The notes under the pieces were generated by a model. That model was not told the origin of the DNA. It did not search any database and saw only the letters and a program-made list of their open reading frames with translations. This document shows, piece by piece, positions 22,860-33,535 of a DNA stretch of 64,000 nt. Made by a program: the position numbers and the translations under genes. Position 1 is the first letter of the stretch. Each line of letters starts with the position of its first letter. The DNA is from Lepus europaeus (lineage: Eukaryota > Chordata > Mammalia > Lagomorpha > Leporidae), in contig NC_084834.1 in assembly GCF_033115175.1 (NCBI RefSeq), positions 13,241,294-13,305,293 of the forward strand, in the 5' to 3' direction.

Positions 22860-23850
22860 TTAGTGCCCCTCAACAACATCAAAGCAAACAATCCAGTTAA
22901 AAAATGGGCAAAGAGCTTGAACAGGCATTTTTCAGGAAAAAAAAATTGAATGTCCAATTGGCACATGAAAAAATGCTCAGAATCAGATGCTATCAGTGAA
23001 ATGCAAATCAAAACCACAATGTGGTTCCACCTCACCCCAGTTAGAATGGCTCTCATACTGAAATCAACAAACAGCAACTGCTGGTGCAGATATGGGAAAA
23101 TGTATCCCAATCCACTATTGGCTGGAATATAAACTGGTCCAGCCACTGTGGAAGATGGTACTGAGGTACCTCAGAAAGCTGAATATAGACTGATCATATT
23201 ACAAAGCCATTGCACTCCTGGAAGTTTACCCAAACCCAGTGAAAGAGTGATCTGTACAATTCATGTTCATTGTAGCTCAATTCACAGTAGCTAAGATATG
23301 GTAGCAACCCAGATGTACATAAATGGAAAACTTGTTAAAGAAATTATGGGATATATATATATATATGAAATGGAATACTATTGAGCTGTAAAAAACATGA
23401 CATCCAGTCGTTTGCAAAAAAAAAAAAAATGCAACTGGAAGCCTTTATTTTTGGCAAAATAAGCTAGTACAAAAAAAGACAGATAACATATTTTCCCTGA
23501 TCTTGGGTAACTAATAAAGTACCTAAAATGTAAGGTATTGAATGGACATTTTGAGAGTCAATGATTGTTTATAGCCTTTGTGTCTTCTGGTGAGAAACAG
23601 TGTTTTTTCCTTCATACTATTTGTTGAATTTTTAAAATTACAGTATGGTTATCCTTACTATCATTAAGTAAACTGCAAGTAGATCTTTGTAAAATTAAGA
23701 GTAGAAATGGAAAGGAATGAGGAAGAAATTTTGGGGAGTGGGTGGGAGCAAATTTAGGGTGCAGAGTATCACTATATTCTTAAATCTATTTATATGAAAT
23801 ACATGATACTCATAGAACTTAATTAAATTTTACAAAAGAAGAAAATAAAC
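22860..23850 (+). mobile_element. L1 fragment: end of ORF2 and 3'UTR, plus
   Basis: 'aaaaaatgggcaaagagctt' starts the well-known C-terminal part of L1 ORF2. 'gaaatgcaaatcaaaaccac' and 'ccattgcactcctggaagtt' follow. The 3'UTR runs to an A-rich end near 23,845. Many stops are present. Confidence 0.85.
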
Positions 23851-23859
23851 AAATGGAAA

Positions 23860-25790
23860 ATGCTTGTTCAAGTACTTTGCCCACTTCTTCACTAGACTGT
23901 TTCATTGTTGTTGAAATTCTTGAACTCTTCATAGTTTCTGGATATTAACATTTATCAGTTGTATAATTTTCAAATATGTTTAAAACAAGTTTTTATACAA
24001 CAAATATGTTCTCCCTCTTCACTTTGTTGAGTACTTTGTTTTTGTTTTTGTTTTTTTGCTTTCTGTTTTTCAGTGCAAAAGCTTCTCAGTTTGATGTAAT
24101 CCCATGTATCAACTTGGGCTTTGCTTCTGGTGCTTCTAGGGTCTTTTACAAGAAGGCTTTGTTTATGCAAATGTCTTGCAGAGTTTCTCCAATGTTATTT
24201 AGTAATTTGATGATATCAGGTCATAGACTTAGGTTTTTGGTCCATTTTGAGTGAATTTTTCATAAAGTGTAATGTAGGGAGCTTGTTTTATACTTCTGCA
24301 TGTGGCAATTCAGTTTTCCCAGCCATTTGTTGAAGAGACTGTCCTTGTTCAATGGATTGATTTTTAGCTCCGTTGCCAATGGTAAGTTGGTTGTAGATGT
24401 GTCCATGGATCTATGGAGTTTCTCTTCTTTTCCATTGGTCTACATATATTTTTTTTATACCAGTACCTGCATCTTTTGATTATAACTGTCCTATAATATG
24501 TCTTCAAAACTGGTATTGTGATACCTCCCACTTCATTTTTGTTGTTTAAATTTGCTTTGGCTATTCACATTCTCTTGTGTTTCCTTTTAAATTTTAGCAT
24601 TGTTTTTTATAGATCTTAGAAGCATATCATTGATATTTTGATTGAAATAGCATTGAATCTTTAAGTTGCTTTGGACAGTATGGACATTTTGCTGATATTG
24701 TTTCCTCCAATCCCTGAACATGGAAGATTTCAGTCATTTTTTGTGACTTCTTCTATTTATTTCTTTAATGTTTTGTAATTTTCACTGTAGAGCTATTTGA
24801 CATCCTTGGTTAAATTTATTCCAAAATATTTAATTTGGTTGTACTTATTGTTGATGGGGTTGATATTAGAAGTTCATTCTCAGCCAATGCATTGTATGTG
24901 TATATAGAAAGACTAGTTAGTTTTGTATCCTGCCAATTTACCAAACTCTTGTTTTGAGTTCCAATGGTCACATATTGAAGTCTTTTGTATCCCCTATACA
25001 TAGAATCATGTCATCTGCAAATAAAGATAGTTTGACTTCCTCCTTTCCAATTTGTATCTCTTTCATTTTTTTCCTTGTCTTTATGGCTCTGGCTAATGCT
25101 TCCAGGACTATATGGAATAGCAATGGTGAGAGTGGAGATTCTTGTTTGGTTCCAGATCTTAGAGGGAATGCTTCCAATTTTCCCCCATTCAATAAGATGC
25201 TGGCTGTGCATTTGTCATAGATTGCCTTAATTGTGTTGAGGAATTTTCATGGTATATCCAATATGCTTAATATTTTCATGATGAAAGAATGCTGTATTTA
25301 ACCAAATGCTTTCTCTGCATCTATTGAGATAATCATATGGTTTTTGTTGTTTAGTTTGCTTATGTGATTTATCACATTGATTTGCAAATCATCCTTGCAT
25401 ACCAGGAATAAATCTCACTTGGTTCAAGTGGACGATCTTTCTGATGTGTTGTTGGATTTGATTAAGTAGTATTTTTTTGAGGATCTTCGTGTCTATGTAG
25501 ATATTTATTTGGTACATTTGTTCCATAATGTCAGTTAGCTCTGTTGTTTCTTTGTTGATTTTCTGGCTATTTGATCTTCCATTAATGAATGTGGGATGTT
25601 GTAGTCACTTGTTTGTATTATAATGGAGTCTATGTCTTCTTTTAGATGCATTAACATTTCTTTTAAATGGCCAGGCACAATGTAGTTGGGTGCATGATAA
25701 TTCATTGTAGTCACATCTTCCTGTTGAATTGATCCCTTATTCATTACATAGCTTCACCTCTGTTGATGTGATCACCAACTTACTTTTTGT
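23860..25790 (-). mobile_element. L1 fragment: ORF2 endonuclease start and RT region, minus, internally deleted
   Basis: Reading the minus strand from 25,790, the endonuclease N-terminal region appears first (MNYHAPN). Near 25,520-25,500 the reading jumps to the reverse transcriptase part ([18 protein letters not shown]), so about 1 kb of ORF2 is missing. RT palm residues are visible: [10 protein letters not shown] and LFADDMILC (catalytic Asp-Asp at about 25,010). The fragment stops at 'gtgggcaaagtacttgaaca' near 23,880 and has no 3'UTR of its own. Stops and frameshifts make it non-coding. Confidence 0.85.
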
Positions 25791-26682
25791 CCTCTAAGAT
25801 GAACAGTGCTTGAATATTAGCTCCCAGTGTGTTCAGCACTCATCCAAGCCACCATATGAATCACACAGATGATCTGTACAGTCCTCAGTATGAGTACAGT
25901 TCCTCCTGAAATGAACTGTCCCAGGCAACAGGGAGCTTCATGCATGTGAGCTACACCCGGTGATTGCCCAGAGACCCAGCATCATCCTGCATCTTCTCAT
26001 GTAGCCACTGAGTTCTTAGGGTCCTACCATTCCTGTTATTATCTATAAAGTAGCAGTTGGTACTTATGATTCTATCCTAAGAATTTTTTTAAAACAAGAA
26101 ACTATCTCACTGTATTATGACTGTTACTAACACTGTGAACACAGAAGCACATATGAATGTGTGATAGCTCCACTATCCTTGTCAAACTTAAGGAACATAT
26201 ACTTGGAAGACAAAACCTATGCAAGCATCAACACTAAAAAGCATAGAGCATGTGGTTAGTAGAATCCCTCTGGCATCTTGCTGCTCACCTTCCTTGTCTA
26301 AGGTGCTATCATTTCCTGTGCATATACTTTCACTTTATGTTATTCACAAAAGCTTATACCACATCTTTTCCAGGGGCATATGCAATTAAGCAATTGATAT
26401 TTTCTCTTAACAATGCAATGAAAAGGCAATTACAAAAAATCAATGTTATCCTGCCAGAAAAGCAAGTCAGGTCATAAAATAAGAAACTAAAATGTTGAAA
26501 CCTGCACTCAAAAAAAAAAAAAAAAAAAAACCACGAAAAAAACAAAAGTAAAGGAAAAAAAATCTGCGTCCAAGAAGCTAAAAAAATTGATACTAATTTT
26601 TAACAATTTAGAGTCTAGACTCTGACATCTAACCATTTTCCCAGTTTTGAAATTACTGAAGGCCAAAATAACAAATTTTAAA
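25791..26682. other. Intergenic sequence with a 20-bp A tract
   Basis: No gene recognised. A poly-A run at 26,511-26,530 marks a possible retrotransposed tail on the + strand, but no element body can be assigned before it. The left part may also be 3'UTR-derived sequence of the neighbouring BLOC1S6 pseudogene. Confidence 0.35.
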
Positions 26683-26698
26683 ATGAAGTAAAACAAAA

Positions 26699-27412
26699 GT
26701 TAAAACAAGTACATATAAATATCAAACCAAGTGACATTACATTTACTACCTAAAGAGTTATGCTTCTTGAATGGCTGAAATGAACACATGAAGACACAGC
26801 AATCCTGGGATAAGGATTTCAAAACAGAACACAGTGGTATAAGGCAATACCTTGTCACTCTACACTCTGCTCATCTTATATCCAAAGAATATGGGATAGG
26901 GGAAGAAAACACACAAACACAACTTTTCATGTCCTTTTAGCTGATTTGGCAGTTAACTGCTTTTCTCTTTCAAATTCCTTCTCCCATTGCTGCTCCGTTT
27001 TCAACTCCTCTTTCTGCCTGTTCTGCTGCAGGTTCAGTGCCTTTTTTAACTTGCATGTCTTTTCATGAAGCACCAGCATCTCTTTCCTTATATTCACCAA
27101 CTTGGCATGATAGTGTTTAGTTTCGGTGAACAAAGCATTAATGTTCAACACAGAATGACATTCTTCAAATTCTGAAATCTCTTGTTCCAGTGTGTCTAAT
27201 AATACAACTTGGTTCTGTCGGGCATCGGTTCCCTGACCTCCAGGCTATCTGGTGGCCCTGTCAGGACTCCATCCAGGGATTGCGGCCAGGAGACACTCAT
27301 GGCCCTACCTCTGGGAACAAGGCAATGGCATCTGAGGACTTCAAAAGCAAGGATGGACCCAACACCTTCAGCTCCAGGCTGGACCAAGTTATATTTCAAT
27401 AAAATTGTTTTT
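26699..27412 (-). pseudogene. BLOC1S6P: Processed pseudogene of BLOC1S6 (pallidin), minus strand
   Basis: BLOC1S6 encodes pallidin, a small coiled-coil subunit of the BLOC-1 complex, which works in sorting cargo to lysosome-related organelles. On the minus strand the ATG at 27,298-27,300 opens a frame that keeps the pallidin N-terminus (MSV...DGVLTGPP). Near 27,225 it passes straight to the C-terminal coiled coil in another frame (QNQVVLLDTLEQE, KHYHAKLVNIRKEM, KEFEREKQLTA), with a stop at 26,927-26,929. About 45-48 codons between these parts are missing and the join shifts the frame. No introns are present, so it is a retrocopy. The repeat atgaagtaaaacaaaa at 26,683-26,698 and 27,413-27,428 is a candidate target-site duplication. 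No clear poly-T marks the 3' end. Confidence 0.88.
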
Positions 27413-27469
27413 ATGAAGTAAAACAAAAACAGACCCTAGGCATATAATAAAATTTAATAATTGGCAAAT

Positions 27470-27706
27470 TCATTTGAAATTGCCATTTTTATAGTCCCCC
27501 AGGGTACTGTTATAGCAGCTAATAATCTCCCATATATGCCAAGGATGCTGGGGCTTCTGGTCTTGCCCAGCCCTGCCTTTGTTTCCGCATTTGGCCACAC
27601 ATTTCTTGAGACTAGATAGAAAGTCATTCTTCATCACTACCTCAGAAGAAAATCCACACAAATAAAGGTTCACACCAGCATTTATAAACCTATTGTCATT
27701 CTGCAT
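27470..27706 (-). other. Protein-like open frame of unknown origin, 78 codons
   Basis: An uninterrupted minus-strand frame with a protein-like composition (INAGVNLYLCGFSSEV, KKCVAKCGNKG). It is followed by a stop and an AT-rich stretch with 'attaaa', then by the BLOC1S6 pseudogene. I do not recognise the family. It may be a fragment of a second retrocopy, an old exon or chance. Confidence 0.25.
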
Positions 27707-27719
27707 AATCTGAATAAGT

Positions 27720-28390
27720 GTTTCTCATAGCCAAAGATGTTTATTCTTTTAAAACGTGGTGTTTTTTCAAAATAGTGTTCTATCTCCTTTCTGTTCCGGT
27801 TTACGGTAAGGGTTGAGTACCCACCTTGCAGTAGCCCACCTCAGTGTTCTCATGCACTTGCCCCCAACACTATTTTCAGACTCTTACCACTTGTAAATCT
27901 TACACATGGAAAGTCACAAATGGAGAATGAGTGGAACAATATCTAACTGATTGTTTAAAACAGGAACGGGCTCAGTTTACAAAGATTTACTGAGGTTAAT
28001 AACATCTCAACACACTGTGGATCCTGCAGACTACCAAGTCCAAAAAGCCAACAGAAACTTCATCAATCAAATATCTAACTATGCTTTCTTTCAAGTATTA
28101 AATGCCCCCTAAACAAGTGGAAACATCAGACCTTCAGGAAACAAACATACTAGAAGACAAAGGTTATGCTCAACATTTGTGAATTACAGTCTTCACTGAG
28201 ACTCATGAGCCTACCCATTTTTTGGCTTCTGTTGCTTTTTATTCTATCATATATCTCCACATATATTCTATTCTCTTCTTTTAGATTTGATTACTCAAGT
28301 CTATTCATGAACCAAAGTAATTCTATCATTCAAATGTCACTCAAAGTTTTTCAAAATTTCTATGAATATTTTCATTTGTATTTTTGAAAA
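27720..28390. other. Unassigned intergenic sequence
   Basis: AT-rich, no gene or repeat family recognised. Confidence 0.4.
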
Positions 28391-28394
28391 CAAA

Positions 28395-28705
28395 TATTTA
28401 TTTGAAAGTATTCCAAATATAGAAAAGTTGAGAGAGAGAGAGAGATTTTCCATCTTCTGGTTCACTCCCAAGATGGCCACATGGCCAGCAGAGACCAAGC
28501 TGAAACCAGGAGCCAGGAGCTCTGTGATTATGCTCCACATAGGTAGCAGGGGCCTAAAAACTTGGATCATCTTCTGCTACATTTTCCAGGCCTTAAAAAG
28601 GAATTGGGTTGGAAATGGAACAGCTAGTACATAAACTGGTACCCATGTGGGATGCCAGTATTACAGACTGCAACTTTGCTGGCCATACTATAATGCCTGT
28701 CCTAT
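28395..28705 (-). mobile_element. CSINE, minus
   Basis: The reversed tail 'caaatatttatttgaaagta', a (GA)n block, 'tcttctggttcactcccaag' and a degenerate head at the right end. Confidence 0.8.
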
Positions 28706-28789
28706 TTGTTCAGTTTTTGGCAAAAAAATTATAAACCAATGAAAATATTAGCAATTTCATTTTTATAATTTTATTCATTCATTTAATCT

Positions 28790-28885
28790 ATTTGAAAGGG
28801 AAAGGGAGAGGGGGAGGGAGAGGGAGAAAAAGAGAGAGGGAAAGGGAGAAGGAGAAAAAGAGAAAGAGAGAGAGAGAGAGAAGAG
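28790..28885. repeat. Purine-rich simple repeat (GGGAGA/GAAA)n
   Basis: About 95 bp of almost only purines on the + strand, just before the L1 5' end. Confidence 0.9.
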
Positions 28886-29938
28886 GTATGGTTGTGGGAC
28901 TCCAAGATGGCAGAATAGGGAGGGAGCTCACTGATAGTCCAGGAAAAGATAGTTTAATAAAAGTGGAGATAGTGAAGTCTCAGGGAAGAGTTAGGGAAAA
29001 ACTGCAGAGGGAACTCTTCTGGAATTAGAGGGACACAGTGGATCTATGTGGAGGACACAGGTGCCCACTGCTCGGGAGCCCAGCTGCCAAGAATCTTCTC
29101 CTCTGCACCAGCATTGGAAAGAGATGTGAGGCAAAAGCATAGTAGCCTGAGACACTGGTGGAAAAGCAGCAGGAAGAGCCTAGAGGGAATGAGGCTTGAA
29201 GCCCCGTGGGGGAAAGTACACTAGCCTAACTAGAGGAGAGAAAAAGGGACAGTACAGACATGATTCTCTCTCTCCACATACCTTACAAAGGTGTGCAAGA
29301 CAATAGATCAGGCAACATTTTGGACATACATAACAGCTGCGCCAGCTCAGGGCTGCGCCCACCCTCAGCCAACCAGAAAAACCTGACTCTGGTGGGGAGA
29401 AATAACAGGAAACTAAGACCTAGTGAATATGTGGAGCTTATGAACCAGGACTGTGAAAAAAAACCTGAGGGTGTGTGGGAGAACTCACAGTGTGGCTGAG
29501 ATGTGAGAAGTCTCAGTGGGAGACACCACAAATTCGGTCAGCCTTGTCTATCTGGTGAGAGACATTGCAGGGGAATCTGAGCCTACATGGAGGACTGCAC
29601 AGATCCTGTGTGTGGTCCTTGGGACACAGCAGACAAATATTATACACACAGGAGCTAGTGCTCAGGCACTGACTGCCATCAAGGAGAAGAGCTCAGCTGA
29701 GCAGAATTGCTTCCCTTCTGAATAAAAAAGAGAGATTTACCACACCAAACCTGGGTGTGTCAACCTTTGGCACACCCTTAACCCTGAAGAACTGAAGAGA
29801 GCTCTCAGGCCACACTCACCACAAGCCTCTAGAGATTCACCAAAAGCAGACAGTCCACTTAATCTAGGGTCATAGTATAATGAGAAAAGCCACCACAGTG
29901 AGGGGGAAAAAAAGAAGAAACCAAAGAATATCTCCACA

Positions 29939-30974
29939 ATGCCAAACAACAAACACAGAAACTGAGGAAACAAGAACAAGGAAGACATCATGATGCTCCA
30001 AAATGAACTAGACAACCCAATTCAAGATTATAAAGATGATGAGATAGATTATAAGATGCAAGATATGGATTTCAAAAAATTTATGATGAGAATATTTAAA
30101 AGTAATCAAAAACAAATGCATGATCTATAGAAATCCATACAGGACAGGACAGAAAATCTCTCTCCTGAAAATGAAATCTTAAGGAGGAATCAAAATGAAA
30201 TGAAGAAACTAGCAGAACATGAAACTGAAGAGAAATCAAAATGGAATGAAGAATTCAGTAGATCAAATGACAAATGCATTTGAAAGTCTTAAAAACAGAA
30301 TCAATGAGGTAGAAGAGAGAATATCAGACTTAGAAGACAGAGAACAGGAAAGTATACAGTCAAACCAAAGAAAAGAAGAGGAAATTAGAGATCTAAAAAA
30401 TATCATTGGGAATCTACAGGATACTATTAAAAAACCCAACATTCAGGTCCTAGGAGTTCCTGAAGGCTTGGAGAGAGAGAAAAGATTAGGAGGCCTTTTT
30501 AGTGAGATACTAGCAGAAAACTTGCCGGGTTTGGAGAAGGAAAGAGACACCCAAGTACAAGAAGCACATGGAACCCCTAATAAACATGACCAAAAGAGAT
30601 CCTACCCACGACACATTGTAATCAAACTCACCACAGTGAATCATAAAGAAAAGATTCTAAAATATGCAAGAGAGAAACGTCAGATTACTCTCAGAGGATC
30701 TCCAATTAGACTCACAGCTGATTTCTCATCAGAAACCCTACAGGCTAGGAGGGAATGGGGAGATAAAGCGCAGGTACTAAGAGAGAAAAACTGCCATCCC
30801 AGAATATTATACCCTGCAAAGCTCTCATTTGTGAATGAAGATGAAATAAAGACTTTTCATAGCAAACAGAAATTGAAAGAATTTGTTGCCACTCGCCCAG
30901 CCCTGCAAAAGATGCTTACAGATGTGTTACACACAGAAACACAGGAACACAGACATCAATACAAAAGAAGATAA
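29939..30974 (+). pseudogene. L1 ORF1 (RNA-binding protein), disrupted
   Basis: L1 ORF1 proteins are trimeric nucleic-acid chaperones that coat L1 RNA. The ATG at 29,939-29,941 is followed by a TGA at codon 9 and a TAG near 30,127. A frameshift near 30,230 then leads to an open frame at 30,219-30,974 (251 codons). In that frame a heptad-rich coiled coil comes first (FESLKNRINEVEERISDLED), then the RRM-like region (IQVLGVPEGLEREKRLGG) and the C-terminal domain (YAREKRQITLRGSPIRL, FVATRPALQKML). The N-terminal part is lost to stops. Normal length would be near 340-350 residues. Confidence 0.88.
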
Positions 30975-32126
30975 AGGAAGAAAATCTCTCAGTAAAAGAT
31001 AACAGGAAGTTCAGAGCATATATTAGAAATATCTTTGGAAAAATAGCAGGGAAAAGTCACTACTTATCAATAATCACATTGAATGTAAATGGCCTCAACT
31101 CTCCAGTTAAAAGGCAGACTGGCTGAATGGGTTAAGGAACAAAACCATCTATTTGCTGCTTACAAGAAACACACTTTTCCAACAAAGATGCATGTAGACT
31201 AATGTGAAAGGTTGGAAAAAGATATTCCATGCCAACAGAAACAAAAAAAAGAACTGGCATAGCCGTCTTAATATCAGACAAAATAAACTTTTAACACTAA
31301 AACTGTTAAGAGAGACAAAGAGGGGCACTATATAATGATTAAGCGTTCAATTCAACGGGAAGATGTAACTATTAAAATGTATATGCACCTAATTACAGGG
31401 TACTGGGTTATTTAAAAGATATGTTAAGGAACTTAAAGAGAGACTTAGACACCAATATAATAGTTCTGGGGGACTTCAATACTCCACTCTCAGAGATAGA
31501 CAGATCAACAGGACAGAAGATCAACAAGGAAACAGCAGATTTATTCGACAATATAGACCAAATAAATCTAACAGATATCTACAGAACTTTTCATCCTACA
31601 TTTAAAGAATACACATTCTTCTTAGAAACGCATGGAACCTACTCTACGATTGACCACATACTCAGCCATAAAGCAAGTCTCAGCAAATTCAAAAGAATTG
31701 GAATCATACCATGCAGCTTCTCAGACCACAGTGGAATAAAGCTGGAAATTAGCAACTCAGAAATCCCTACAGCATATGCAAACACATGGAGACTGAACAA
31801 CATGCTCCTGAATGAACACTGGGTCATAGAAGAAATCAGAAGAGAAATCAAAATCTTTCTGGAAGTAAATGAGGATAACAGCACAACATATCAAAATTTA
31901 AGGGATACAGCAAAAGCAGTGTTAAGAGCAAAGTTTATAGCAATAGGTGCCTACATCAAGGAATTGGAAAGGCACCAAATAAATGAGCTATCAATGCATC
32001 TCAAGGATCTATAAAAATTGCAGCAAACCTGAACCAAAACTAGTAGGAGAAGAAAAATAATTAAAATTAGAGAAGAAATCAACAGAATTGAATCAAAAAA
32101 AATTACAAAAGATGAGCAAAGAGCTG

Positions 32127-32305
32127 TTTTTTGAACAAATAAACAAAATTGACACACCATTGGCCCAAATAACTAAAAAAAGAGGAGAAAGGACCCAAAT
32201 CAATAAAATCAGAATTGGTTTTTTGAAAAAATAAACAAAATTGACACACCATTGGCCCAACTAACTAAAAAAGAAAAAAGACCCAAATCAATAAAATCAG
32301 AAAAA
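32127..32305 (+). repeat. 92-bp tandem duplication inside L1 ORF2
   Basis: Units at 32,127-32,218 and 32,219 to about 32,305 both contain 'aataaacaaaattgacacac' and 'acccaaatcaataaaatcag'. The second unit is a few bases shorter. Confidence 0.88.
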
Positions 32306-32358
32306 AGGAATTTAACAACAGAAACCACAGAAATAAAGAGTCATCAGAAATTACTACA

Positions 32359-32699
32359 TGGCCAGCGCCACGGCTCAATAGGCTAATCCTCCGCCTGCGG
32401 CAACAGCACACTGGGATCTAGTCCCAGTCGGGGTGCCGGATTCTGTCCCGGTTGCTCCTCTTCCAGGCCAGCTCTCTGCTGTGGCCTGGGAGTGCAGTGA
32501 GAGGATGGCCCAAGTGCTTGGGCCCTGCACCCACATGGGAGACCAGGATAAGCACCTGGCTCCTGCCTTCGGATCAGCGCGGTGCGCTGGCTGCAGCACG
32601 CTGGCTGTAGCGGCCATTGGGGGGTGAACCAACAGCAAAGGAAGACCTTTCTCTCTGTCTGTGTCTCTCACTGTCCACTCTGCCTGTCAAAAAAAAAAA

Positions 32700-32748
<49 letters not shown>
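32359..32748 (+). mobile_element. CSINE, full length, plus, inserted in L1 ORF2
   Basis: Head 'ggccagcgccacggctcaat' and end 'ctgcctgtcaaaaaaa' with an expanded (GAAA)n tail. The perfect 13-bp duplication agaaattactaca lies at 32,346-32,358 and 32,749-32,761. Removing one copy restores the L1 coding register ([10 protein letters not shown]). Confidence 0.97.
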
Positions 32749-32751
<3 letters not shown>

Positions 32752-32752
32752 A
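32697..32752 (+). repeat. (GAAA)n microsatellite in the SINE tail
   Basis: About 13 GAAA units follow the poly-A of the SINE and run into the duplicated target site. Confidence 0.95.
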
Positions 32753-33535
32753 ATTACTACAAAGAGTTGTATGCCAGCAAACAGGGAAATCTATCAGAAA
32801 TGGACAGATTCCTGGACACATGCAACCTACCGAAATTGAACCAGGAAGACATAGAACACTTAAATAGACCCATAACTGAGACAGAAATTGAATCAGTAAT
32901 AAAGCCCCTCCCAACAAAGAAAAGCCCAGGACTTGATGATGGATTCACTGCTGAATTCTACCACTCATTAAAAGAACTAACTCCAATTCTTCTCAAACTA
33001 TTCAGAACAATCGAAAGAGAGGGAATCCTCCCAAATTATTTCTATGAAGCCAGCATCAGCTTAATTCCTAAGCCAGAAAAAGATGCAGCAGAGAAAGAGA
33101 ATTACAGACCAATTTCCCTGATGAACACAGACGCAAAAATCCTCAATAAAATTCTGGCTAATAGAATGCAACAACACATCAGAAAGATCATCCACCCAGA
33201 CCAAGTGGGATTTATCCCTGGTATGCAGGGATGGTACAATGGTCACAAATCAATCAATGTGATACACATTAACAAACTACAGAAGAAAAACCATAGGATT
33301 ATCTCAATAGATGCAGTGAAAGCATTGATAAAACACAACACCCTTTCATGATGAAAACTCTAAGCAAACTGGGTATAGAAGGAACATTCCTCAATACAAT
33401 AAAAACAATTTATGCAAAACCCATGGCCAGCATCCTATTGAATGGGGAAAAGTTGGAAGCATTTCCATTGAGATCTGGTACCACACAAGGATGTCCACTC
33501 TCACCACTGCTATTCAATATAGTACTGGAAGGTTT

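Larger units (their letters stand above)
28886..33535 (+). mobile_element. L1 retrotransposon: complete 5'UTR, ORF1, ORF2 to the RT domain; 3' part missing
   Basis: The element opens with the L1 5' signature 'ctccaagatggcagaatagg' at about 28,900. About 1 kb of 5'UTR, ORF1 (29,939-30,974) and ORF2 (from about 31,030) follow. It ends abruptly at 33,535 in the RT domain, where an opposite-strand L1 3' end starts. A SINE with its duplication interrupts ORF2 at 32,346-32,761. Both ORFs carry stops and frameshifts, so the copy is dead. Confidence 0.92.
31030..33535 (+). pseudogene. L1 ORF2 (endonuclease / reverse transcriptase), disrupted and 3'-truncated
   Basis: L1 ORF2p nicks target DNA and primes reverse transcription there. 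The start region is recognisable ('attgaatgtaaatggcctc', endonuclease N-terminus). The frame at 31,421-32,014 has the endonuclease motifs VLGDFNTPL and SFSDHSGIKLE. RT motifs follow the [42 protein letters not shown] and [10 protein letters not shown] at the very end. The catalytic FADD box, the thumb and the Cys-rich C-terminus are absent. Several frameshifts, a 92-bp tandem duplication (32,127 on) and the SINE break the frame. Confidence 0.88.

Noticed and set aside
22860-25790. Twin-priming inversion as the explanation for the convergent L1 pieces
   Set aside because: Twin priming places the inverted 5' part upstream of the 3' part. Here the order is the opposite.
26511-26530. Poly-A tract as the tail of the BLOC1S6 pseudogene
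   Set aside because: The pseudogene is on the minus strand, so its tail should read as poly-T on the plus strand. This A run has the wrong polarity.
27190-27421. Plus-strand open frames opposite the BLOC1S6 pseudogene
   Set aside because: The minus strand shows clear pallidin homology, so the plus-strand frames are antisense shadows.
28790-29028. 78-codon Arg/Glu/Lys-rich frame
   Set aside because: It is a translation of a purine-rich simple repeat and the L1 5' end.
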